A stretch of DNA of 12,191 bases. Origin: JANNHK01 sp034408875 (GTDB taxonomy: Bacteria > Actinomycetota > Acidimicrobiia > IMCC26256 > PALSA-610). This document shows, in pieces, positions 6,591 through 12,191 of this stretch. How positions within the stretch are numbered: position 1 is the first letter of the stretch; the number at the start of each line of letters is the position of its first letter. The DNA lies in the NCBI GenBank assembly GCA_034408875.1, contig JAWXCJ010000055.1, positions 1-12,191 on the forward strand. Direction: 5' to 3'. A program made the translations under genes and the position numbers. The notes under the pieces are model-generated. The model had not been told where the DNA came from and made no database searches. It worked only from the letters and a program-made list of their open reading frames with translations.

Positions 6591-7190
6591 GTGAACAACC
6601 GTCAACGTCGCGCCCGCGCCCGCCGCTACGAACGCATCCTGGCCCACCTGCCGGCGCGCATGGTCGACGGTGTCGACGTACCGCCCGAGCTGGCGATGTT
6701 GTTGCCCGACACCGAGCCGATGTGCCGACTCAACCTGCGGGCCGGGGTCAACGAACTCACGCGCCGGTTGCTCGCCCGGTACCCGACCGTGCAGTACCTC
6801 GTCTACACGCTCGACATCCTCGGAGGCGTCCACGAAGTGCACCGCGCCGAGGATGTCGATGCCTTCACGCTCGAAGAACTCGCCGACCTGCACAACGACA
6901 TGTTGCGCGACTGCTTACAGCCACGCTCACTCGTGTACGTCGAGCGCACGCCGAGCCCCCGGTCGATCGGCCCGGCGCGCTGGCGCGCCCTCGCCGACTC
7001 GCACACGTTCCCGGTATTGCCGGCCGACGTGGTGCTCGCGGTGCCGGAACGCGACGTGTTCTGGTCGGCCGCCGAGCAGTACGGCCCCGACCCGTTCGAC
7101 GACGACGTCCTCGGTCGCCGCCGACTCGACATGCAGGCCGGCCACGTCCGCGCCGCGATGGGGCTCGACGCGCTCCCTCGGGCCGGGTGA
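6591..7190 (+). CDS. Hypothetical protein, 199 residues
   Basis: I do not recognise the family. The frame is open from ATG 6525, but GTG 6591 is the better start: AGGAGA (6581-6586) sits 4 nt before it, and the upstream promoter elements fall inside the longer version. The protein opens VNNRQRRARARRYERILAHL, a very basic helix, then a mixed alpha/beta body with LNLRAGVNELTRRLLARYPT (48-67), VQYLVYTLDILGGVHEV (68-84), an acidic helix DAFTLEELADLHNDMLRDCL (90-109), and a Pro-rich linker TPSPRSIGPARW. There are no membrane segments or signal peptide, so it is probably cytoplasmic. The basic N-terminus could bind nucleic acid, but that is a guess. It has its own promoter with damage-type spacing, so it need not belong to the FAD oxidase operon 78 nt upstream. 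Confidence 0.75.
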   Translation: MNNRQRRARARRYERILAHLPARMVDGVDVPPELAMLLPDTEPMCRLNLRAGVNELTRRLLARYPTVQYLVYTLDILGGVHEVHRAEDVDAFTLEELADLHNDMLRDCLQPRSLVYVERTPSPRSIGPARWRALADSHTFPVLPADVVLAVPERDVFWSAAEQYGPDPFDDDVLGRRRLDMQAGHVRAAMGLDALPRAG

Positions 7191-7204
7191 TGCGTGTGAT
7201 GCAA

Positions 7205-7210
7205 TATCCT
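7205..7210 (+). promoter_or_regulatory. Leaderless-type -10 of the decayed vapBC
   Basis: TATCCT fits TANNNT and is followed by 6 nt and then the vapB ATG at 7217, with no room for a Shine-Dalgarno site. The same arrangement precedes the Phd-type antitoxin at the left edge. Confidence 0.4.
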
Positions 7211-7216
7211 GATGCG

Positions 7217-7310
7217 ATGCGCACGACCCTTGCCATCGACGACCAGTTGCTGAAGGCGGCCAAGCGCCGAGCCGGTCGACGAGGGCCGCCCGATCGAACG
7301 CCTGCGATGA
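7217..7310 (+). pseudogene. vapB antitoxin with internal deletion
   Basis: The opening MRTTLAIDDQLLKAAKRRAG is the ribbon-helix-helix start of a VapB antitoxin. About 20 residues on, the frame no longer continues as VapB. In the frame one base later, VDEGRPIERLR ends at TGA 7308-7310, which overlaps the vapC ATG (ATGA at 7307-7310), the usual coupling of such pairs. VapB proteins of this kind are about 70-85 residues, so some 40-50 residues are missing and the two halves are out of frame. Reading straight on in the first frame fuses the VapB start in frame with vapC through GPPDRTPAM. The junction lies near 7272-7282. It is a broken gene; the missing length is estimated from the family. Confidence 0.7.
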
Positions 7311-7609
7311 TCCTCATCGACGTGAACGTGCTGCTCGCGGTGCATCGCCTCGACCACCCGCATCACGCCGCCGTGAAACCGTGGTTCGACGACGCCCGCG
7401 CCGGCACCGAGCGATTCCCGATTCCCGATTCCCGATTCCCGATTTAGTGTGGGCCTCGTTCCTGCGTCGCGGCCGACGCAACGGGCGACCTCGTGGCCGA
7501 TGCGTACCTTGCCGCAATCGCCATCGAACAAGGGGCGATGCTCGTGTCGCTCGACCGCGACTTCGCGCGCTTCGATCGCCTACGTTGGCAGCTCCCGGTA
7601 CGCTCGTGA
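7307..7609 (+). pseudogene. vapC PIN-domain toxin, disrupted by repeat expansion and deletion
   Basis: The start MILIDVNVLLAVHRLDHPHH is the first strand and helix of a PIN-domain ribonuclease with its first catalytic aspartate (D5). After WFDDARAGTERF the frame enters GATTCCC repeats and stops at TAG 7445-7447. The next expected block, PDLVWASFLR (7438-7467), is present in another frame. The C-terminal block ADATGDLVADAYLAAIAIEQ, then GAMLVSLDRDF with the later acidic residues, is back in the first frame and ends at TGA 7607-7609. Between PDLVWASFLR and ATGDLV a PIN toxin has roughly 40 more residues, which are absent. So there are at least two lesions: an out-of-phase repeat and an internal deletion. 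It cannot make an active toxin as it stands. The stop overlaps the next start. Confidence 0.8.
7413..7444 (+). repeat. GATTCCC tandem repeat, four units plus GATT
   Basis: Four exact 7-bp units (7413-7440) are followed by a partial GATT (7441-7444), inside the vapC remnant. Seven is not a multiple of three, so each gain or loss shifts the frame. With two units the reading frame would run ERFPIPDLVWASFLR, rejoining the two conserved VapC blocks, which suggests two units were ancestral and expansion broke the gene. Confidence 0.9.
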
Positions 7610-7872
7610 AGGTCGACCAGAGGCGCATCGGTATGGGCGCGATGCTCGTGAGTGGCGTCTACTCGATCACGCTGTTTCTGCCCGAGCCGCCGCTGTTCAA
7701 GGTCGTGTACGGGACGGTGATCAGCGGGCTCGTCCTTGTCGCCGTCGGCTTCATGCCGATGCCCCGCTGGCGTGAGTCCGAAGCGCGCCTGCGCGCCGCG
7801 ACGCGCTTCGCCGTCACCGTGGCCATCGTGATGGCGGTCGGCGCGACCGCGGTGCGCCTCGTGCTCGGCTAG
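7606..7872 (+). CDS. Small membrane protein of unknown function
   Basis: An 88-residue hydrophobic protein from GTG 7606, which overlaps the vapC stop (GTGA); ATG 7633, with AGAGG upstream, would give 79 residues and is an equally good start. Two clear membrane helices are visible: VVYGTVISGLVLVAVGFMPM and, after a short basic/polar loop (PRWRESEARLRAATR), FAVTVAIVMAVGATAVRLVL. A less hydrophobic third stretch, MLVSGVYSITLFLPE, precedes them. The positive-rich loop is probably cytoplasmic. No family recognised. The stop TAG shares the bases CTAG with the stop of the minus-strand reductase, so the two genes meet tail to tail without a gap. Because the upstream toxin is broken, this gene may have been an independent neighbour that acquired coupling by chance. 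Confidence 0.6.
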   Translation: MKVDQRRIGMGAMLVSGVYSITLFLPEPPLFKVVYGTVISGLVLVAVGFMPMPRWRESEARLRAATRFAVTVAIVMAVGATAVRLVLG

Positions 7873-8861
7873 CGCGGCGCGTCGCCGCGGCGGTACGGGG
7901 CGGTGAGCTCATTCAGCTGCGCAAGCAGATCCGGTTCGAGCGTTACGTCGACGGCGACGAGTGTCGCGTCGAGTTGGTCGGGGCGGCTCGCACCGACGAT
8001 CGGCGCCGTGATCGCGGGGTGCGCGAGCGTCCACGCCACCGCGAGCGTGGCGAGCGGCATCCCCGCCTTGTCGGCGAGGTTCGTGAGCGCGTCGACAGTG
8101 TCGAACACGTGCTCGTGCCAGTAGCGGTCCTGGTACGTCGTCGCCGCGTTGCCGAGCGTGAACCGGGCGCCTTCGACCGGCGGCTTGGTGCGGTCGTACT
8201 TGCCCGACAACATCCCGCCCGCGATCGGGTTGTACGGGATGACGCCGATGCCCTCGTCGATGCACAGCGGGAACAACTCGCGTTCGAACTCGCGGAACAG
8301 CAGGTTGTAGCGCGGCTGCACCGAATCGAACCGGGCCAGCCCGAGCGTTTCGCTGCGGCCGACCGCGCGCGCCAGCCGGTACGCGAGGAAGTTGGAACAC
8401 CCGACGTAACGGACCTTGCCGACGCGCACGAGGTCGTCGAGCGCGCCGAGGGTCTCGTCGATCGGTACGCCCGGGTCGTCGAAGTGCAGCTGGTACAGGT
8501 CGACGAAGTCGGTCTGGAGCCGGCGCAGCGACGCGTCGATCGCGTCCATGATGTGGCGGCGGCTGTTGCCCATGTCCCAACGCCGCGTGCCCATCGGTGC
8601 GAAGCATTTCGTCGCGACGACGTACTGCTCGCGCTTGCCCTGGAGCCAGCGGCCGAGGATCTCCTCGGTGCGGCCCGCGGTCGTGAGGTCGCCGCCGAGC
8701 GGGTACGCGTCGGCGGTGTCGATGAACGTCACGCCACCCTCGGCCGCGCGGTCGAGGATCGCGACCGACGTGGGTTCGTCGCACTGCAACCCGAACGTCA
8801 TCGTGCCGAGGCAGATGCGCGACACCTGGAGGCCGGTGCGGCCGAGTCGGGTGTGGTTCAC
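7869..8861 (-). CDS. Aldo/keto reductase (copy 2)
   Basis: A 330-residue member of the same superfamily as the gene at 2673-3641, opening VNHTRLGRTGLQVSRICLGT. The tetrad is complete at identical positions: D48 and Y53 in FIDTADAY, K85 in VATKCF, H126 in DLYQLHFDD. VGCSNF and IVGASRPDQLDATL are the barrel-end and cofactor-site motifs. It differs from copy 1 in the loops after Y53 (PLGGDLTTAGRTEE) and in the substrate loops, so another substrate is likely. Start GTG 8861 overlaps the upstream monooxygenase stop as GTGA, and GGGGGAG lies 5 nt before it, inside the upstream gene, so the two are translationally coupled. The frame is open further upstream but there only mirrors the monooxygenase gene. 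It probably acts on a product or substrate related to that enzyme (inference). Confidence 0.92.
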   Translation of the reverse strand: MNHTRLGRTGLQVSRICLGTMTFGLQCDEPTSVAILDRAAEGGVTFIDTADAYPLGGDLTTAGRTEEILGRWLQGKREQYVVATKCFAPMGTRRWDMGNSRRHIMDAIDASLRRLQTDFVDLYQLHFDDPGVPIDETLGALDDLVRVGKVRYVGCSNFLAYRLARAVGRSETLGLARFDSVQPRYNLLFREFERELFPLCIDEGIGVIPYNPIAGGMLSGKYDRTKPPVEGARFTLGNAATTYQDRYWHEHVFDTVDALTNLADKAGMPLATLAVAWTLAHPAITAPIVGASRPDQLDATLVAVDVTLEPDLLAQLNELTAPYRRGDAPR

Positions 8862-9685
8862 GCGTACTCCCCCATGATCTTCTGCGCGAACTCGGCCACG
8901 CGGTCCTGGCCTTCGCCCGGCCAGCCGCACACCAGGTAGCCGATCCCGATGTCGCGCATCGTGTCGGCGTTGCGGCGCACGTCGTCCCAGCCTTCGGAGA
9001 GTGAGAGTGACGCGGCCCGGACGATCGCCTTCGGGTCGCGGCCCGCGTCGCGCGCCAGCCCGTCGAGATGGGCCGACAACTCCGTCAGCTGTGCCGGTGA
9101 GCCGTACGTGTGCCACACGTCGGCGAAACGCGCCGCGAGCGGCAGCGTGCGCTTGCGGCCGCTGCCCCCGATCCAGATGGGCGGGTGCGGCCGCTGCACC
9201 GGCGCGGGCAGCACCTGCGCGTTCTGGAGCGACACCATCTTGCCGTCGTACGACACCCGCTCACCGGTCATCAACCGGGTCACGATTTCGAGCGCGTCCT
9301 CAAGCAGGTCGAAACGCCTGCCCGTCGAGGGGAACGGAATACCGAGCGCGGTGTGCTCCCCGTCGAACCACGCGGCACCGATCGACAGGTCGAGCCGCCC
9401 GTGCGACGCGTGGTCGATCGTGATCGCCTGCGTCGCGAAGATCGACGGATGCCGGTACGTGACACCGGCGACGAGCAACCCGAGCCGGATGCGCGACGTC
9501 TGCCCCGCGAGCGCGGCGAGCGTCGTCATACCGTCGAAACATTCACCCGGCCCGTCGCCGTACATCGGCTGGAAGTGGTCGAAGCCCCACGCCCCTTCGA
9601 AGCCGAGTTCCTCGACCGCCTGCACGCGCGTGACGAGGTCGTCCCACGAGATCCGCTGCTGGGCCACATCGATACCAAAGCGCAT
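8858..9685 (-). CDS. Luciferase-like (LLM class) F420-dependent oxidoreductase
   Basis: A 275-residue TIM-barrel flavin/deazaflavin enzyme of the luciferase-like family. Characteristic segments are MRFGIDVAQQRISWDDLVTR, AEELGFEGAW-type (here VEELGFEGAWGFDHF, 24-38), SRIRLGLLVAG (64-74), TYRHPSIFATQAITIDHASH (76-95), RLDLSIGAAW (97-106) and PPIWIGGSGRKRTL (168-181). This arrangement matches actinobacterial proteins annotated as F420-dependent, so coenzyme F420 is the likely cofactor, although FMN cannot be ruled out from sequence. The substrate is unknown. ATG 9685 is chosen on homology; TACCGT (9698-9693) lies 7 nt upstream, fitting a leaderless message. It is the first gene of a coupled pair with the aldo/keto reductase. 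There is no signal peptide. Confidence 0.88.
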   Translation of the reverse strand: MRFGIDVAQQRISWDDLVTRVQAVEELGFEGAWGFDHFQPMYGDGPGECFDGMTTLAALAGQTSRIRLGLLVAGVTYRHPSIFATQAITIDHASHGRLDLSIGAAWFDGEHTALGIPFPSTGRRFDLLEDALEIVTRLMTGERVSYDGKMVSLQNAQVLPAPVQRPHPPIWIGGSGRKRTLPLAARFADVWHTYGSPAQLTELSAHLDGLARDAGRDPKAIVRAASLSLSEGWDDVRRNADTMRDIGIGYLVCGWPGEGQDRVAEFAQKIMGEYA

Positions 9686-9692
9686 GCGCGCC

Positions 9693-9698
9693 ACGGTA
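9693..9698 (-). promoter_or_regulatory. Leaderless-type -10 of the monooxygenase-reductase pair
   Basis: On the minus strand TACCGT (TANNNT) is followed by 7 nt and ATG 9685. No Shine-Dalgarno site is visible. Upstream the minus strand reads CTGACACAGCGCGA, without a -35 at normal spacing. Confidence 0.35.
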
Positions 9699-9721
9699 TC
9701 GCGCTGTGTCAGTCGGGCTCC

Positions 9722-9743
9722 GGGGGCAAGCCGGCATGCCCTC
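9722..9743 (-). terminator. Hairpin after the 146-residue protein
   Basis: GGGGGCA (9722-9728) pairs with TGCCCTC (9737-9743), with one G-T pair, around the 8-nt loop AGCCGGCA. It starts 11 nt beyond the stop at 9754 in the minus direction and lies before the monooxygenase promoter, so it could end the upstream transcript. There is no U-tract. Confidence 0.3.
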
Positions 9744-9753
9744 GGTCGCCGCC

Positions 9754-10194
9754 TTAGCTCGGCGCCTTCGTCGGTTGGGAACTCGGCGTCGCGATCAGCA
9801 CGGTCACCGCGTTCGCGCCGGCGACATGCCCGACGTCGAAGAACCCGGCGTCGGTGCTCGCGAACGACACCCAGGCGACGCTGAGCGGAAGCTGACGCTC
9901 GCGCGCCTCGGCGAGCGCACCCTTGAAGCCGTCCCGCACGCGAGCCACGACCCGATCGGCGTCGACCCATTCGAACTGGTCGCCCGTCAGCCAGTCTTCA
10001 CTGAAGTGCGCCCACGACCCTTCGGAAATTCCCCACCTGGCGCACTCCTCGAACCACGCGCCCGGGTCCTCGGTCTCGAGGGCCGCGATCGCGGTTTCGT
10101 AGCGCCCGTCGAGCTCGTCGCCGGAGGCGAACCACTCCTCCATGCGCTGAAATTCGTCGACGTGTTCGAGCCAGATTGCCGTGAGCCAGGCCAT
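9754..10194 (-). CDS. Hypothetical protein, 146 residues
   Basis: No family recognised. From ATG 10194 it reads MAWLTAIWLEHVDEFQRMEE, an amphipathic helical opening, then a strongly acidic, Trp-rich body (ASGDELDGRYETAIAALETE, DPGAWFEECARWGISEG, HFSEDWLTGDQFEWVDADRV), a helix DGFKGALAEARERQL, and a strand-like end LSVAWVSFAS...AVTVLIATP. No membrane helix or signal peptide is convincing. The frame is open upstream to 10329, but that part is Arg/Pro-rich without protein character and overlaps the divergent cyclase gene, so ATG 10194 is preferred. Upstream on the minus strand CACACT (6 nt before the ATG) with TCGACA 18 nt earlier could be a weak promoter. It is divergent from the hydrolase-cyclase; a functional link is possible but unsupported. 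Confidence 0.65.
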   Translation of the reverse strand: MAWLTAIWLEHVDEFQRMEEWFASGDELDGRYETAIAALETEDPGAWFEECARWGISEGSWAHFSEDWLTGDQFEWVDADRVVARVRDGFKGALAEARERQLPLSVAWVSFASTDAGFFDVGHVAGANAVTVLIATPSSQPTKAPS

Positions 10195-10280
10195 GCGCGG
10201 AGTGTGCACCCCCGGGGCGGCCTGTGTCGAGCCGGGGAAGAAGTTGACGCGACCCAATCTCGGGGCGCACCCTGGCGAGC

Positions 10281-11615
10281 GTGCACCCCCCGACTCAGTA
10301 CGCGCGCGTAGGCCGCGAGCACGTCGCATTCCAGGTGCTCGGCGACGGGCCGGTCGACGTGCTGTTTGCGGCCGAATGGACCAACCACGTCGAACTCCAG
10401 TGGGAACAGCCGGCCTGCGCGCGCTTCCTCGAACGGCTCGCGTCGTTCAGCCGGGTGATCCTGTTCGACCGGCGGGGCACCGGGCTCTCGGACCCGACCA
10501 CGCACGACGCCGCGTCGGGTCTCGAACCCTGGATGGACGACTTCACCGCCGTGCTCGACGCCGCCGGTTCCAAGCAGGCCGCGATCGTCGCGACCGGTGC
10601 GAGCGGCCCGGTCGCGCTGTTGTTCGCGGCGACGTACCCGGAGCGCACGCAGTCGCTCGTGCTGTGCAACACCGCGGCCCGCCTCCTCGCCGACGACGAC
10701 TACCCGATCGGACTGCCGCCCGAAGTGGTCGACATCGCGGTGGCGTGGACGCGCGAGAACTGGGGTAAGGGGTCGCTATTCGCGCTCGGTGCGCCAAGCG
10801 CGGCCGGCGACGAACGCGCGCAGGAACTGCACGCGCGCCTGCAACGCATGTCGGCCGGCCCGGGCGTGGCCGCCGAAGTGCAGCGCATGCTGTTGCACGT
10901 CGACGTGCGCGGCATTGTCGACACCGTGCACGTGCCGACACTCGTGCTGCACCGCGCGGGTGATCTCATGTACGTCCCCGACCACGGCAGATGGCTCGCG
11001 GAACACATCGCCGGCGCGCGGTACGTCGAAGTGCCCGGCGACGACCACGTCTACTACCTCGGCGACACCGACGCGCTCCTCGGCGAGATGGCCGAGTTCC
11101 TCGTCGGCAACCGGGAGCAGGTCGATGTCGATCGTGCGCTCTTCACGATGGTGTTCACCGACATCGTCGGGTCGACGGAACGGGTCGCCGAGCTCGGCGA
11201 CACGAAGTGGCGAGTCCTCCTCGACCGGCACGACGCGGTCGTGCGCAAAGCCCTCGACCGCCACCGGGGCCGCGAGGTCAACACCGCGGGCGACGGTTTC
11301 TTCGCCGTCTTCGACGGTCCGGCTCGGGCAGTCCGCTGCGCATCCGCGATCCGGGACGACGTGCGCGACCTCGGACTCGACGTGAAAGTCGGTGTGCACA
11401 CGGGCGAGGTCGAGACCCGCGGCCGCGACTACGCGGGCATGGGCGTACACGTCTGTGCCCGAGTGTGCGCGATCGCCGAGCCGGGCGAGGTACTCGTCAC
11501 CAGTGTCGTCCGCGATCTCCTTGCCTCGTCCGGCATTGCTCTGCGCGACCGCGGCGCCGCCACCCTCAAGGGCGTGCCCGGAGAATGGCAGCTCAGCGCC
11601 GTGGACGCCGCCTAA
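10281..11615 (+). CDS. Alpha/beta hydrolase - class III adenylate cyclase fusion
   Basis: A 444-residue two-domain protein built like M. tuberculosis Rv1900c: an alpha/beta hydrolase (about 5-278) followed by a class III nucleotide cyclase (about 285-442). In the cyclase, FTDIVGST carries metal aspartate D294 and NTAGDGFF carries D338. The adenine-selecting lysine is replaced by N334, the same kind of change known in Rv1900c; R394 in VHVCAR is the transition-state arginine, while the usual Asn is H390. The end LKGVPGEWQL is typical. In the hydrolase, FDRRGTGLSD (62-71), D228 (HRAGD) and H256 (GDDHV) are present, but the nucleophile elbow reads ATGASGP (104-110), with G106 where homologues have serine. 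The domain is probably not an esterase and may sense a ligand. It would make cAMP. There is no membrane segment. Start GTG 10281 is chosen on homology, without a good ribosome site. Confidence 0.9.
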   Translation: MHPPTQYARVGREHVAFQVLGDGPVDVLFAAEWTNHVELQWEQPACARFLERLASFSRVILFDRRGTGLSDPTTHDAASGLEPWMDDFTAVLDAAGSKQAAIVATGASGPVALLFAATYPERTQSLVLCNTAARLLADDDYPIGLPPEVVDIAVAWTRENWGKGSLFALGAPSAAGDERAQELHARLQRMSAGPGVAAEVQRMLLHVDVRGIVDTVHVPTLVLHRAGDLMYVPDHGRWLAEHIAGARYVEVPGDDHVYYLGDTDALLGEMAEFLVGNREQVDVDRALFTMVFTDIVGSTERVAELGDTKWRVLLDRHDAVVRKALDRHRGREVNTAGDGFFAVFDGPARAVRCASAIRDDVRDLGLDVKVGVHTGEVETRGRDYAGMGVHVCARVCAIAEPGEVLVTSVVRDLLASSGIALRDRGAATLKGVPGEWQLSAVDAA

Positions 11616-11624
11616 CTGCCGGAC

Positions 11625-11647
11625 TTGTCTCACCGGTACGGCATCAT
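11625..11647 (+). promoter_or_regulatory. RecA-NDp/PafBC-like promoter before the helicase
   Basis: TTGTCT (11625-11630), an 11-nt spacer, then CATCAT (11642-11647), which differs from TANNNT only in its first base. The ATG follows 8 nt later, so the message would be leaderless or nearly so. The element starts 10 nt after the cyclase stop. The 11-nt spacing and TTGTC core match the RecA-independent DNA-damage promoter, and repair helicases are known members of that regulon in mycobacteria. Confidence 0.45.
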
Positions 11648-11655
11648 CTCGGGTC

Positions 11656-12191
11656 ATGGACGCGCTCGGCCGTGGGGTCATCGTGCTGCCGGGCCAGGAA
11701 GCGCCGGATGGCTGGGCGGCGGCGGCGCGCGTCGCGATCGACGACACCGTCATGCGCGACCCCGCCGGGGTGGCCGACGTGCTGCACGCACACTGGGCGT
11801 GCCGGCAGCCGGTTGTGGTCGAGGTGGGGGTCGACGCCGACGAACTGCGCGCGGCCGAGGTCGAGACCGCGGCGCCGTACTCGCTCGCGCCCGGGTTCGA
11901 GTTCGCGCGCGAGCGTCTCTACTTCGTCGCCCGGTCGAACAACTACGACTCCCGCAGCGGCCGGTTGGTCTGGGGGCCGGCCATCGAGGCCCGCCGCCTC
12001 GGCGCGGGTGAGAGCGCGGAGGGCGACGTCGTGCTCCCGGACGGTCGCGTGGCGTGGTGCGACGGCGGACCGCGCGCGGGATCGATCGACGTGCCCGACG
12101 GTCACGTCCTCGTGCACCGCGTGCGCCTCGACGAAGGCTCCCTCGAACCCGACCGCGCCGCACCACCGGGCGGCGCGCTCGCACCCGACCA
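11656..12191 (+). CDS. Probable UvrD/Rep-type ATP-dependent DNA helicase, N-terminal part
   Basis: About 178 residues before the window ends. The translation opens MDALGRGVIVLPGQEAPDGW and contains VVVEVGVDADELRAAEVETA, LAPGFEFARERLYFVARSNN, VWGPAIEARRLGAGE and AWCDGGPRAG, ending ...GGALAPD just before a probable Gln. This resembles the N-terminal region of large actinobacterial UvrD-like helicases, in which a block of this type leads into LAPDQ (the adenine-sensing Q motif) and then the Walker A loop. The motor itself lies beyond the edge, so the call rests on recall of that N-terminal region and on the LAPD ending. Such enzymes unwind DNA 3' to 5' in repair and replication restart. ATG 11656 fits a leaderless start behind a damage-type promoter. 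There is no signal peptide. Confidence 0.6.
   Translation, partial: MDALGRGVIVLPGQEAPDGWAAAARVAIDDTVMRDPAGVADVLHAHWACRQPVVVEVGVDADELRAAEVETAAPYSLAPGFEFARERLYFVARSNNYDSRSGRLVWGPAIEARRLGAGESAEGDVVLPDGRVAWCDGGPRAGSIDVPDGHVLVHRVRLDEGSLEPDRAAPPGGALAPD

Noticed and set aside
7413..7444. CRISPR-like array
   Set aside because: The repeats are directly adjacent 7-mers without spacers, so this is a short tandem repeat.
2673..9685. Natural-product biosynthetic cluster
   Set aside because: Oxidoreductases are abundant, but there is no synthase, peptide precursor, methyl- or glycosyltransferase, transporter or pathway regulator.
1..12191. tRNA, rRNA, riboswitch, insertion sequence or phage attachment site
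   Set aside because: Reading both strands I saw no tRNA-like cloverleaf, transposase motif, terminal inverted repeats or integrase; a covariance-model scan could not be run here.

Overview
The window is a GC-rich stretch of bacterial chromosome, very probably from an actinobacterium and perhaps from an Acidimicrobiia-like lineage (the class is inferred, not shown). Pointers are a luciferase-like F420-type oxidoreductase, a stand-alone LigD-type polymerase domain numbered almost exactly like the mycobacterial enzyme, a MazF close to the mycobacterial type, a hydrolase-cyclase fusion built like M. tuberculosis Rv1900c, frequent GTG starts, start codons 6-8 nt after a TANNNT -10 element (leaderless messages), and two promoters resembling the mycobacterial RecA-independent DNA-damage (RecA-NDp/PafBC) motif.

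Layout. 1-1042 is a toxin-antitoxin scrapyard: a Phd/YefM antitoxin running off the left edge (minus) with a two-palindrome operator, a remnant of a beta-propeller lipoprotein gene (minus), a 5'-truncated mazE, and an intact mazF (plus). 1043-1069 is a strong hairpin between convergent genes. 1073-3641 is a minus-strand operon: aldo/keto reductase, LigD-like primase-polymerase domain, single-pass membrane protein. Divergently, 3729-6513 carries a tandem duplicated pair of BBE-like FAD-linked oxidoreductases, followed by an unrecognised 199-residue protein (6591-7190). 7217-7609 is a decayed vapBC module containing a 7-bp tandem repeat. A small membrane protein (7606-7872) ends tail-to-tail with a minus-strand pair: a luciferase-like monooxygenase and a second aldo/keto reductase whose start overlaps the upstream stop. 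An unrecognised 146-residue protein (9754-10194, minus) faces away from an alpha/beta hydrolase-adenylate cyclase fusion (10281-11615, plus). The right edge cuts the N-terminal part of a probable UvrD/Rep-type helicase.

How it fits together. The centre (2673-9685) is rich in redox enzymes: two aldo/keto reductases outside, two FAD oxidases inside, and one luciferase-like oxidoreductase. No core biosynthetic enzyme or transporter is present, so a common pathway is only a guess. A second thread is DNA repair: the polymerase domain and the helicase, the latter with a damage-type promoter. The third is the three damaged or incomplete toxin-antitoxin modules. I see no clear new multi-gene system. 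The most unusual points are the missing nucleophile in the hydrolase-cyclase, the chimeric mazEF junction, the repeat-disrupted vapC, and the damage-type promoters.
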